Shown here piece after piece: positions 12,466 to 24,528 of a stretch of 64,000 nt of DNA (position 1 is the first letter of the stretch; every line of letters starts with the position of its first letter). The stretch is from contig NC_034409.1 in NCBI RefSeq assembly GCF_002078875.1, positions 104,203,014 to 104,267,013 of the forward strand. The letters are read 5' to 3'. The translations under genes were made by a program, and so were the position numbers. The stretch comes from Numida meleagris (taxonomy: Eukaryota > Chordata > Aves > Galliformes > Numididae). The notes under the pieces were generated by a model that worked only from the letters and a program-made list of their open reading frames with translations, did not search any database and had not been told where the DNA came from.

Positions 12466-13487
12466 GCCTCTGGCATGTGACCTGGCTCTCCTTGCCCATT
12501 CTCGTCCTCCGTGATGGGGCTGTGGCTACCAGACACCAGAGGAGGTGGCCACCATCATCATGGCTTCTTGTGGGCACTGCATGACTGGTGTGCCTTGCAC
12601 CCTAGGCCTTGCTTACTCACAGTGGCCCTGTTTCACCAATTTGCTCTGCTTTGGGTGAGGAAAGTGACATTTCTCACTTGTTTGTTAGCATTCAGAACAT
12701 TCGATTCTCCCTTGGTCTTTATTTTCTTTAATTTTCACTTGTCTATTTTATTAGTGGTATTCTTCCTCAGTGGTATTCTTGGCAGGTCTCAGGGATGCCC
12801 AAGTCAGAGCTTGTGAATCTGATGTCTGTGAAGCGCTGGGGCTTGTATGTTACCAAAACTGAGAGGAAGGCACTCCCAGGGGAGGGCTGAAGATGCAGCC
12901 TTGGGTCTCACAGTTCTTACCTCCACCTGCTTCTCACTGGTGTACTCTGGAGAAGTGCTGCATTTCCATGCCCGCCCCAAGGGACCTGTCACCCCTACAG
13001 GCATGGCCACAGCCAGCCCCAGGCCAGGAGGCAGAGCAAAGACTGCAGTGTTTTTTGTTGTCTTGGACAGCATCCATCTGGTGTGAGATCTGGATCTGAC
13101 CAGGCAGAATGGGACTAGTCTAACTCTCTGCTTGCTGTGTTTGCACTTGCCATTGCCTGTGGATGTTGGGCTTCCCACTCCCTTCCAAGCCTCTGGAGAA
13201 TCGGCTCCCATCCTAAAAGTCTGGATGCCTGCTGCAGAATTACCATAAAGCTCCTTTTTCTCAGACGTGTCCGCTTTTTCTCCCCTGCAGGCTCAATGCA
13301 GGTGGAGCTCTAGCTGCAGCTCCTGTCTGGATTTGGGAAATCACTGCCAGGATCCTAGGCAGCTGGCTCCACAAGAATGAGGGAGGCCGGTTTGGCTGGC
13401 TGAGGCAGACTAGGGTGGCTAGCAGCCTGTGGCTTGTGGGATTGGGCCGAACCCTGCACACACAGCAGCGTCCCAGGGGTCTCCGGT

Positions 13488-13511
13488 GGGATTGTGGGTT
13501 AGGGAGAGGGG
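13488..13511 (+). other. Putative G-quadruplex motif
   Basis: Four runs of at least three G are separated by loops of 5, 3 and 3 bases: GGG-ATTGT-GGG-TTA-GGG-AGA-GGGG. This meets the usual G3+N1-7 rule and includes one telomere-like GGGTTAGGG unit. It lies in a locally G-rich stretch about 400 bases left of the next CR1 tail. Whether it folds in vivo is unknown. Confidence 0.6.
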
Positions 13512-13935
13512 CTGAAAAGAGAACAACCCTCCAGTGGGAGGGATATGGGCTCAGAGCCAACAGCAAGCATTACATCAAGGAGGAAGGAGCATGAATTAGT
13601 GCCTGCACTTGTCTTGGTTAGCGCAGGAAGAATGGGATTAATTATATTAATTTTAATCATCTGCTGCATTTGAGGTCAGCGGGAGAGACATCAGGGATGG
13701 GGAGAGCTTGGAGAAAGGGAAGTGGGTCCTCATACAAATGGATACAGGGAGTTGGGGGAAGAAAGATTGAGAGCAGGGGGCAGGGAAAGGTAGCTTGGCC
13801 ATGAGGGAGGAGACTGGAGTGGTGTGGATGCACCAGTGGGAAGGGAAGCTGGGGTGGCCCTGAAGTAGGGAAGCTGCACAGGGTTGGAGGCTCTAGTGTA
13901 GCAGGGCAGAGGATTTCAATGCACAAGATTTGAGG

Positions 13936-14056
13936 TAACTTTGGAGTTATTCAAAAGCCATCTGGACATGATCTGGGGCAAGCATCTCTAGGTGCCTGAG
14001 CAAGGACCTCCAGAGGTCCCTTCCAGTCCCAGCTATGTTGTGACTCTGTGATTCAA
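13936..14056 (+). mobile_element. CR1 LINE 3' tail
   Basis: This plus-strand CR1 3' end contains ATTCAAAAGCCATCTGGACA, then CTAGGTGCCTGAGCA, then ACCTCCAGAGGTCCCTTCCA and the octamer region TGTGACTCTGTGATTC. The wording of the terminal block differs from the other copies in the window, so this is a separate CR1 subfamily. Only the last coding triplets (LEIFK-type region) and the 3' UTR remain. Confidence 0.82.
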
Positions 14057-15965
14057 TGAAGTAGGGGAAGTCTGGGAAAGTCTGGGAATCCCTGAGGCAG
14101 GAATGGAGTTAGAGGAGCATTGAGAAGAGAGGGCTAGTGGGGTAAGTAAGTGTTGAGAGCAGGTTTTTCACTGGCATATTTTGGAGGCAGCCAGGCTGGA
14201 GCTGGAAATCCTGTTGAAACTACCCATCCTTCTCCCACCCCTTTCATCATCCTGTTGGAAATGCGGCATAGACACTTTGCTACAGGAGTACTTTGCAACA
14301 CTCTCATGATTATAATTAAGGAATAATATTAGAAGCAGTCACCAGAAAAGGAGACTGGAGTTTCTGCCTTTATTAATAACCATTAGAAGAGTACCTTGGT
14401 AAGACCTTTCTTTATCTCAGGGATCAAAATCACAGAAGCCACATGACATGTCATCTTGCAGCCTAGGGAATCTGCTACCCATATTTTCCAGAGCAGATCT
14501 GATTTTCCTGAAGCATTCACTACAGCGGTATTCACATTCTTCGTGATCACCATACCTGTGCCCAGACTTAAGGTCAGGATTGTCTTTTCTTACTGTGATT
14601 TTTAGTAGAGTTGGGTTTGGTATGGTTTTTCTTTCTGTCCCATGGGAAATTTAAAAGATTTTGCATATTAATATCTTGAATCAGGAAAATATATCCATTG
14701 AAGTCAGGACAAATAGCTAAAATATCAAGTGTTTTGTTTTTTTTTTAAATTAAAAGCAACAAAACAAGTTTAATGACTTTCAAACATTTTTTTTCATTTT
14801 GATTTTAGTTTTTATAAACATTGCTTTACTTATATTACAAAATGAAAAGGGCTTTTAAAGAGAACTTCCCTCCCCCCACCCAAAATTTTCCTTTGAAAGT
14901 ACAAAGGGAGACTTTTAAACTACTACTAATTTTTTCAATACCTTTCTCAAGGAGGGAAACTTGTCTAAGCCAAGTCTTTCTTGGGAGGTTTTGATTCAGA
15001 AGTTCTGACAAAATTCTTTCTGCTGAAACATTCCCAAGCAAATCTGTTCTAGCTTTTGGTCCATGGAAGGTTCTGTGCTTGAGCAGTAAAAGGAACTTCA
15101 CTTACAGAAGTGATCAACCCCCTATAATACAATATAGTGTATGCGTATGTCCAACTGTTGCCTCCCCTCATACCCCCAAAAAGCCTGAAAGAAGGGCTGA
15201 ATAAGCTGTGGGTGCCCTTTTGTGCAATTTTTTTAGAGGTATGAAGTGCAGTGACCAAATATAGGGTTGGATTTTTTTATTGTAATGTTGCCACTTTGTT
15301 TGAAAAATCACCCTACTTTGACAGAGAGCATCAAGCTACTTTACTATTGCGTGAAAGGTGTAGGAATATGGAGAACAAGCGCACAAACTCTGGCCTTCTG
15401 ATCAGCATGACTGAGATTTCATAGTGAAATACGACATACTGTGCCCTTCAAAATTAAATTCAAGATAAAAGTGGTGTGCAGTGGTGGGCAGGCAAACATT
15501 TTATTAATTTCACAGCCTACTATGAGTTTAATATTGAAGATGGGATTGTAGTCTCAGTTACTGTTGAGTTAGGTCAGTCTTTACAGTTAATAAATTTGAC
15601 GATCCATCAGATTTGAATGGTTTGAATTCACAAAAATTCAACAGGCATGTAAGGAAACATAACAACATAATCCCTCCCTATCTGGGAGGGAGCTCATGAA
15701 ACACCTCCGAGAGCATCAGAGTTAAAGTAACACAATAACAGTGCTGTGACACTTGTCTTTCTTCTTATGCGCCATCATCTCTGTTCTTATAAATTGGCGT
15801 GCTCTGCATGGATGCGCACATACACACATCCACACACATCATTTTTATAAACCTCAACATTGAAATGAGGTAGTATTTCTTGTGGTTAATACAGTCAGTG
15901 TGTTTTACTGCACTTGGTGTCTTTCTTTTTGCACTGGACTCTTCCCCTCCTTCTCTCCCACCTCC

Positions 15966-15983
15966 AAAAAAAAAAAAAAAAAA
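15966..15983. repeat. Poly-A run
   Basis: Eighteen A residues followed by GAAAAAAG. It lies opposite a short T-rich chance frame on the minus strand. Confidence 0.95.
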
Positions 15984-16740
15984 GAAAAAAGAAACCAACA
16001 TATCCTCAAAAGACTCCTGGTTTCCTGTCAGCAACCAGTATCTTCTTGACAGATTGCCCTAGGGAAAAAAAAAAAGCCAACACCAAACCTGACTCTCTCA
16101 CAGAGTTCATGTTGCCCTCATTTACCTTTTGCATAACAAAAGCTCAGACTATAATCCTGAATAGATGTTTTGTGTAGTTGAACCAGGTGTCTTGCTTGGA
16201 AAGACAGTACATTAAAAGTCAGCAAAATGCCAATTTGCTTTGTTTCAAAACATTTTGTTTCAATCGTTGCCAAGGCCTGGGGCTAAACACTACATTCTGT
16301 TTTAAGTGTCTCCATTCTGCAGTCAGCCAGTTTTAAAGTTTTTTTTTGTTACTTATCAGAGTACTCAGACGACAGTCTCACCTAATCCTATTGATCTGGA
16401 AGAGATTTTAGAAAGAAAAACCTTAGCCGCATACGGTCGTGGCTATGATAACTTGATGCCCACAGAACGTTTCTTGCAATTAATGTGCCCAGTGAAAGGA
16501 AAGATCAGAAATAGATGTCTATATTACAAGAAGTTTTCTTCTTCTCTCGTCATGTCAGTGGGGTTCATAAATCGGCACCCGCAACACGTAAGCCATACAC
16601 TGTACCCTGTCATTGGTTTATTTAATCAGACTTTAAACAAATAACGTGATTTTATTGCTTGCGCTCTACATGTTAGTAAATCACTGGTTTACTGCGGCCA
16701 TGAGGCCATGCCTACTCGGCCAAATACACCAAATCTCTTC

Positions 16741-16930
16741 TGATGGAGCTTAAGCACATACTGAAGTGCTTTGCTGTGCTGGGGCCACAGTAAGTGCCTT
16801 GTAAGTCCCTACACCTGGAAGCACTTTCGCACATGCCTAATTTTATGCACTTGAGCAGTCCAGGGGAATTTAATAGGGCTACTTATACGTGTGAAGTCAC
16901 TCTCGTGTAAGTATGAGTGATCAGGGCCTA
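16741..16930. repeat. Ancient amniote interspersed repeat (family name not certain)
   Basis: Two halves of a repeat recur here: CTTAAGCACATACTGAAGTG with CTTTGCTG, and GCACATGCCTAATTTTATGC with ACTTGAGCAGTCC, then TTAATAGGGCTACTTATACG and GATCAGGGCC. I know this wording (alternating TTAAGCACATG-like units, 'AATGGGACTACT', 'GATCAGGGCC' end) from very old repeats shared by turtles, crocodilians and birds. I cannot name the Repbase family with confidence. The relatively good preservation in such an old element is notable. Confidence 0.45.
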
Positions 16931-18739
16931 ACACTAAGCTACTCTGTCCTGAACTGTAGTAGGACATCTCCAAGTAAACACATTTTCTCCTTAAGCCTAT
17001 CATATGCACTGAAGGGTAGTCACAGCAGAGAGAGAAGAGTGCTCACTATTTTGCTTTTAAAAATGGTAAGTAATGGACAACTGGGAAAATGAATGAGAAA
17101 CACAGTGATGATGCAAGCATACTTCTTGTGTCCTCTCCGTCCCCCAAAGCTCTGGCCATGAGAGCTTTAGGGAGATCCTGAGCTGGAGGCTGCGCTTGGT
17201 CCATTGTGTTTCATAGTTCCTGATGGCCTTTTTTTCCATTTAGGCCTTGGCTTCCATAACATCCACTAAAAGAAACGTCCACATCTTAAAAAAGGGTGTG
17301 GGAAAAGAGTCGTGTGGAAAGAGTGCTTCCTCTGGCACATCCCCTACGCATGGCTGGCTGTATAGGAGGCTGTCCCTCGCTCTCATGTGATGACAAGTTC
17401 CTCCTCCCATCACTTCCAACTGTTGTAGGTGTCACTGCACACTCCCTTTCAATTACACCTTGCTAACTGCCACCAATCCAATTTACAGTTTGTTTATTCT
17501 CTGTATAGGTGCTTGTCCATGCCACACTCCACGTGTCCTTCCTGTACATACCTCTGAGATGCGGCCAAGAAGAGCTTCCCAGTTAAAATGTATCCTGATA
17601 ATGCTCCCTACACTTTCTTAACAAGAGAATATTTTTATTTGATAGCTGTGAGAACTGTCCAGAATGGCTCAATTGAATGTACCTTGGCATTTCTCACATG
17701 AGAAAAGCTGTGTGAATGTTATTGGCTTTAGTCTGTCAGAAATGAGAGGCTCTTTGAACTGCAGCTGAGTCATCTGTGTCCTGTGACTTGTTTAAATATC
17801 ATGGTGAGGGTGCCACGTTTATTGCTGGAGTTGTGACAAATCTTATTACTGGTGATGAATGAATAACCGAACAAACATTCACAGATTTTCTTCTAAATCC
17901 AACAGCTAATTTCAGTTTGACTGAGTTTCCAGGGTTGGTTTTTGTTGTTTTTTTCTTATTTGTTAACACTTTGAAATTTTAGTTTATGCATACAACTACA
18001 GAACTGATTATTTCAGCTGTGCACCGGTCAGTTAGTTATACAAATCAATGTGGCATTATTTCTGTTTCCTGACTGGATTAACTCTTCGACAAATCAAAAC
18101 AGCAAATGTTACAGTCAGAGAGGTTCCTGTTATGGCTGTGTGAGTAGCCTAAGTAACATCCAACATGTGATGTTGTGTACTATACCTTGAATGTTCCTCT
18201 GCAATTGCATGTTTTGAATGAGCATAATTTTTTGTTCTTGAGAAAATATAATGTTTTTGAAATGTCAATAGATACTTTGCTGCAAATAACCTGGTCTCAC
18301 CCTAATGAAATGCAAACCTGTGAAAACGGTCCCTAGGATTTCTTCTGTGACTGAGTTAGATAGTCAGTGAATGCAGCAGTGATGTGCAATTAAAATAAGA
18401 AATAATAGAGTTGAAGTCACTCATTCACTCTTACCTATAGTTGACCCTAGAGCTCACACTCACCCAAAGGTGGGTAAAGTAAGTGAAATAACTTCAGCAG
18501 GGTTGGGGTTAGCCCAGGCAGGTTAGCTGCCTTCTGTTTTGGAAGAGGCTGTGGGCAGGAGCATCAGCGTGAAGCGTGGTGGGTCCAGTGCTGGCAGCTC
18601 CACTGAGTGGTGCCATCAGATACACGGATGCTCTGTGAGTCCAATATCCATTCTCATCTGCAGTCATCACCCAGCGTTACCCTGACTAATGCGCCCCTTT
18701 AGCCAAGAGCCAGAGTTTTACTACCACTCCAGTTTGCTC

Positions 18740-19150
18740 CTAAGAACCTTTCAATTTAAATGTAAAGTGCAATTATGGCATGTTAAGTATTGATTGTTTA
18801 AGAACCGCCTTGTAAAGTGTATTAAACAAAGTAGACACCTTCCATCCACCCAACTTTATGAATATGAGAATTCAATATGCTATTATACATTTATTAACGC
18901 ATTAAATATGACTTACACGTGGCACTCTATATGCCCTTGTTGCAAAAGCATATGCTAATACTTAATCTGACAACTAATGTCTAAGTGATACACGTAGTGG
19001 CTTGTTCAATTAAACACTAGATCACTGTAAAAGCTCTTTAACCTTCAACCCTCTAATACTTCCTGGTGGACTAGAAGAACCATTTAATAATGTTGACTTG
19101 ACAGCTGAATTGTGTGTGCTGAACTCCAGACCTAATCAATTCCCAATCAC
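18740..19150. promoter_or_regulatory. Candidate conserved non-coding element
   Basis: An AT-rich but non-repetitive stretch with many potential homeodomain/POU cores: CAATTTAAATG, GCAATTATGG, ATTTATTAACGCATTAAAT, GCATATGCTAAT and TTCAATTAAAC. There is no open frame or repeat signature. The call rests on composition and motif density only, with no alignment behind it. Confidence 0.25.
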
Positions 19151-21819
19151 TGGGTGGCATTTTATACTGCAGGATACCAAGAGAAGGCAAGGTATAAGAA
19201 CCAAATGTTAAGGCTAGACTGGATGTACCAGATAGGAAAACTTTTCATCTTGGTGAGGGCAAGGGGTGAAGACATTCTTGCCTAGTATTTATGTAGAGTT
19301 AAATATATATACTTTTTAAAAGGAGCTGAGAGAACTTCTGAGTTGCTGTTATTCACTAGGTCAGAGAGAATCCAATGATGACTCCACAACCTTGGGGTAA
19401 GCAGAGCAGAGAATTGGCTCCATGATCCTACTCCAAGTCTCAAAGAGATGAGATTTGAACCTGTAATTTACTTATCTCAAATGGATACTTGTAGGAAAGA
19501 GCAACCTTCCCATTTTCTCCTTATTTATCTTTCTCAGAAAGGACTGGTTCCATTCTCAGCTGAATCTTCAGCCCAATCTCAGATCACAAGGGGAGGGGAT
19601 GCTGGCTACAGCACAGCATTTCCTGCAGACTATCTCAGGTGTCCCTCATTCACCAGGTCAGGTCTCTGAGGATTCTTCCCTAGGGAAAAAGCCTTTTTTG
19701 AATATATCAGGTAGCCCATTTGTGTCCATCCAGTTATGTCCCTCCGCTGGATCTGAACCCATATCCTCACCTTGGCCATGTACTATCTTCCCTCAATAAA
19801 TGCTGATTTTTCAGCGGAGCTAGAATCTGACATGATTTTCATATTCTGACTTGAAATATTTTCATTACTACTATAGAGACACAACAAGAATTCTGGCCAT
19901 ACATCACCCATTATCCACAGAAAACTTCTATGCCCTTTTTTCTTAAGTTTGCTGCATCTGTTCTTTTCCAGCAAAAATACAATTAGAAATTGGAATACAA
20001 TTTTCTGTCATAACATTGCCACAAGTCTTACAGGTCTGTGGGGTTTCTGAGGGCTAGGCTTGCCCTGTGTGTATCTGCCTTGGTTTCGCTGGTGTTGCAG
20101 TCATCATTACCTTGGACTCATTCTGTTTACTGCAAGCCGAAATTGCAATTTTCATGGATTTTGTTGGTGTCTGAGTAAGAAGGCCAATCATGTTAACTGA
20201 ATTTAGAAACCTAACTGAAGTCACAGAAACGAAGAACAGATAAAATGCATCAAGTAAAAATAACTGTTTACAAGAGAATAGAACGTACTTGAATTGCATG
20301 GAAATAGTAAATCGAGCAGAAATTCCATTGGAAACAGGACAGAGCTCTTCATGGGTAGAACTCTGTAGATATTACCAAATCCTTTCTAATAAATCTAGGC
20401 CTTTGAATGGCCTAGTTCTGGCCATTTTTCATTAGATTCTGCTGATATGTAGAGAACACACATGACTGCTGTTTACTCATTTTCAGTGCCCATAAACTTT
20501 GTATCTTATCTGTAATAATGATGTTTGAGTCTCACAGAAATACAAGAGGATTTCACAGCAGCCACATCCTTTGAACTAGTGAGAGTAAAAATGATTATTT
20601 TTTTTTTATAACAATTATCAATATTTTTTAGGACAAAAAAAAAAAGAAAGAGCAAAATATTTTAGGCTGCATAGGTAGTTCAGGTTCCTCATTTCCAATA
20701 AACTGTTGACTAGACATCCTTGCCAGACCGCATCTCCTAGCTTACACTGCTAATGAGAAGAAGGTGAGAGGGCAGGGTGTATGGTGGGAAATCCCCCATC
20801 TTGCATCATGGTTCATGGTAACCTACTTGTGAAATTCTCACATATGCTAAAAAGTAAGACATGGGGCAATCAAACCAGCATGACTGCGAAGCAGAATTTT
20901 ACTGACTGAAATGTGCTTTTCTTTCAAACTTTGGAGCTTTATCTACTTCTTTAGTTTTAACTTAATATAGTTTCCTCACCCTTGATAATGCAAGCATGCC
21001 AGCAAAACTAAGAACTCAGAAAATATCCTATATGTCTTACTTGGAGTAGCCACAGGAGTGGCAACACAAGTTTCCACTTGTTGCCCTCACTTTCTCTATT
21101 TCTGGTGAACTACTTTTTCTAAAGGCTGTGATCTGGATGATTTTCTAAATTACATCTGCAAAGCCAATAAAATAATAAAAAACTCTCAGTACAAAGTGTT
21201 CCTGCATGTTTTATTTGTTGATGTCTTCCCCAAAGAAACAGTGGGAGCCTTTTTTTTTTTTCATTTCTTTTCAACACTGATAGATCATCTATTAAAATCA
21301 GATTGGTGACTAAAATGCATTGCACACACGCTGTGGAAAATCTGCCAGCTGGTTGCTGCAGAGCCTAGTGAGCTTTTAAGTAGTGCACTACTGTGCAACG
21401 CAGTAACTCAGTACATCGTACTTAAACCTCAGAACCATTCAGTCTTTTTCTGTTTGCATTTTTAGCTCAACTGAGAACTTGCCTACTGCAAAAATGGCTA
21501 GAGAAGTGCTTCCTATTTCATTCATAGTGAAGCCACAGTGTCCTCTGAACTGAGGCAGGGATCCAAAAATCTTGTAAAGTTTTTCAGAGGTCCAAGGGAT
21601 TGACAGTGTTCACCTTCATACATTCCTGGTGAATATCTGACAGCTCTTGAAATCTTAGGGCAGAAAGGCAAGGGGTGCTCTCCCCCAGGCAGGCTCTGGG
21701 GCAAGAGCAGCCCCTGGAAAAGACCACGGGTTGGTGCGGAGTGAGGGCATGGGAAACACCTGTCCCAGCCAAAGCTTGTGCAGGAAGGACACAGAATCAG
21801 ATTGCAGGCAAGATGAAAA

Positions 21820-22140
21820 GCAACGACAAATGAGTGAGTTGACCTAATTGGAGTGCTAATGATGGACTCACAAGGCTGACCTTAGTATGCATGGGTCGCG
21901 TGGCACAGAGTTCGGTACAGCTTGTATGGATGAGCCTCCTCCTCACATCTGTTTCCACACAGTAATCACATGGTAATAAAACTGAAGCTTCTGCAAATAT
22001 TACAGCTCATCATGCTGAAATGGGCTGCGGTGCCTGAGAAAGCTGGGGGGTCATCAGTAGGAGCTTTCAATTAATGTGGCAATAGTTCTCAGTTTTATAT
22101 TCTTAATTAATGTAATGTTTCTAAGTGATGTCAGTCAGAC
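21820..22140. promoter_or_regulatory. Candidate conserved non-coding element
   Basis: Homeodomain-like cores are clustered here (CCTAATTGGAG, TGCTAATGATGG, TTTCAATTAATGTGG, CTTAATTAATGTAATG) among non-repetitive sequence that includes GGTCGCGTGG. There is no coding frame and no mobile element. This is a prediction by eye. Confidence 0.25.
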
Positions 22141-24494
22141 ATCAAAGCTCAAGGCTTACTGCAACAGCAGCCCCAGCTCGGACACTGCAAGGGGAAATTG
22201 CTTCCATTGCCATTAGCCATGAGTATCTAGCCTTCTCAGGATGGCTTGTTAAATATAGAGCTTCAGATATGAACCCGAGCCAATGCAAACAATAAATGAA
22301 ATGTTGATTGCCTTTGGGAATTTCCCTAATCATTCATTTATTTAGATAAACATAAAGGAAGAGATTTTCTGGATTTTTCAGATTGTTGGATTTTCCTGTT
22401 TTAAGCCTGTGTCTTTTTTAAACCTGTGTTAAAAGTTGATCAGATTCTTTGCAAACCACTACATCAAGGCTTTTACAAAGAATGATCTGCAAAAATACAG
22501 AGAGAAAAATCAGCGATTTGATATTATTAGGAGCCACCCCTCAAAAATTTTCAGCTTGGTGCAAGCAACATCTCTGAGCTCCTTACATACTCACATGAGA
22601 CGTTGTATGGATGCAGACTTTTGCCCCTTGCTTCTTCATGTGCAGAAATACAAGGTGTAGATTTGCTTAAACTGTGATAAGTTGATATAATTGTGGAATG
22701 TGGTAACTGCTACATTCTACTTGAACAGAATAAGCAGAAGAGAGAAAAAAAGAATTTGATCACTTATAACTAACTCATTCTTTTATTTAATATTCGCCCA
22801 ATACTGATATTGTTTTGTTTGGGTTGGAATAGGTTCTTTAAAAAAAAGAAAAAAGAAAAATATCTTGGAAAGTAATGGAATACCTCTCCAAGTTCGTAAG
22901 GGCAAACCTTCCCACACAGAGAGTCTGGTTGGTTTCAGAGGGAAACACACCTTTCTTGCTTCTCAGAAAACCTGAGATGCTCTTTATTTTCCAAAAGAAA
23001 ACTAAAGTGGAAAACTTGTCCATTTTGGAGGTCTCCCACACACTGAGCTCCATAATCACACTTGCAGAGTGGTGCATCGTGGTGCATTATTCATCAAATA
23101 CATTTGTTCGGATGATGTCATATATGTCTCCCTAATGGGCCACATTACTTAATAAAGGATTTTTATTTTCTGGTGGGAGGCTGCTTGAGGATGTAGAGAA
23201 CTTTTACTGGGCTTCTGAGTCTTGTAAAATAATATGGCTTTTTTTCAGGGAGTCCTGATCCATCTGGGGGGCCTCTGTCTGTGTTCCTCAGTAGAAATGT
23301 TGGCTTACTTACCAAACTTGATACAAGCATTATGCCATAAACATATAATACAACCATATTATATATAACTATAATAATTAATGTTCAAAATACACACGTG
23401 CACTGTGGATTTATGTTTCGCAAATTAATATACATATTACATTAACCCCGTACAGAATATCAAGTAAATCTATTTCTGCTGCATCCAAAACAGACATTTG
23501 AATGTGTGAAGCAAATAGGAAACATGTTTCCCAGTAAATTTAGAGTCCGTATGTCATGAAGATCTCCATATGTCTTAATTCATCTCATGTTTCCATGGCC
23601 GTTTGCATTTCTTCTCTCTTCCTTTTTGTCTCAAAACTGGTATGAGTTAGTCTGTTTGTAGAAACAGAGTCAAGGCTGGTATGCTGTCTCTCCACATTGC
23701 CTTAGTAAAATTGTCAAGGTTTTTTGCTTCTCAAATATTGTTTTGTGATTACTTTCCTCTTTTGGAGAAAAATGCAAGTAGAAGAGGAAAATTAAATATG
23801 AAAGCGGTTTAGCCCTTTTGCAGAGGTTCATGCATTTTACTTAGTGTTGGTTGACAGTATTTAAGGAAGGGGACAGTGTAAATAAAAACAAACATACAAT
23901 CCTCTAGCCTAAATACTGTAGGGGCCAGATCAGAAGGCATATGGCCTTTCAGTAACTACACAGATGTAGCACACGTCCTACATAGTAGAAGAACCTGTAC
24001 CACCACTTTCAGCTAATATCTAGAAAAAATGTTATCTCAGCTTTGCTTGGAAGGTTGTACGCCTATTCTCTCCGAAACCAAGAATTACTGTGCATGCTTT
24101 AGGTCACAGATTTTTAGTTAAAATTTAGTATTGTAAAATATTTTGTCAACTATCCTGTGGGAGACTTTTTGTCTTCTAGGTGATTTAGAGATTATTATTT
24201 TCATAGTATTTTAAATGAAAATGCTTTTTTAACTAGAAAACCAAAAATGGTTTTGGAAATCTTATGCAGGTGAAGCCTGGGTACAACTTTCGTTTATCAG
24301 CACTGGTATGGAGCTACTGGTGGGCACAAACTATCTTGAGCTTCTCTCATTGCTTCTGCCTCTTCAACATGAGCAAATATGGAAATAACTGATACTGCAT
24401 TTGCTAATGACATCTACTCTTTTCTGTGGTTGTTAACATGCAGGATGATGTATACCAAGAATTCTTTTTATGTGGGAAACTATAAACTGCTCTC

Positions 24495-24495
<1 letters not shown>

Positions 24496-24527
<32 letters not shown>
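24496..24527. repeat. Poly-A run of 32
   Basis: An uninterrupted run of 32 A residues. Upstream sequence shows no AATAAA signal 10-30 bases before it and no recognisable gene, so a processed pseudogene is not supported. Its length may vary between individuals. Confidence 0.95.

Positions 24528-24528
<1 letters not shown>

Larger units (their letters stand above)
9768..13935. other. Unique non-coding sequence, no gene seen
   Basis: About 4.2 kb without a supportable gene. The longest open frames are 149 codons (11480-11929, plus) and 135 codons (12804-13211, minus). Neither has a recognisable domain, and the first begins inside a T-rich tract. The stretch holds A-rich microsatellites near 10033 and 10211, a MIR-like fossil at 12325-12465 and a G-rich segment from about 12800 rightwards with a quadruplex motif at 13488. 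Confidence 0.55.
14057..24495. other. Long repeat-poor, AT-rich non-coding block
   Basis: More than 10 kb with no young CR1 copy and no supportable gene. The longest open frame is 112 codons (16306-16644, plus) and has no known relative. The block has several AT-rich, complex (not simple-repeat) stretches with homeodomain-like cores, listed separately, and an ancient repeat at 16741-16930. Lack of insertions plus such composition is typical of DNA near developmental regulators, but no gene is in view to confirm this. Confidence 0.5.

Noticed and set aside
16306..16644. 112-codon frame with a fairly protein-like translation
   Set aside because: The sequence looked conserved at first (DLEEILERKTLAAYGRGYDN), but no family comes to mind and no splice sites frame it. 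Kept only as part of the candidate conserved block.
24360..24527. Processed pseudogene ending in the 32-A run
   Set aside because: No polyadenylation signal, no recognisable gene sequence and no target-site duplication visible.
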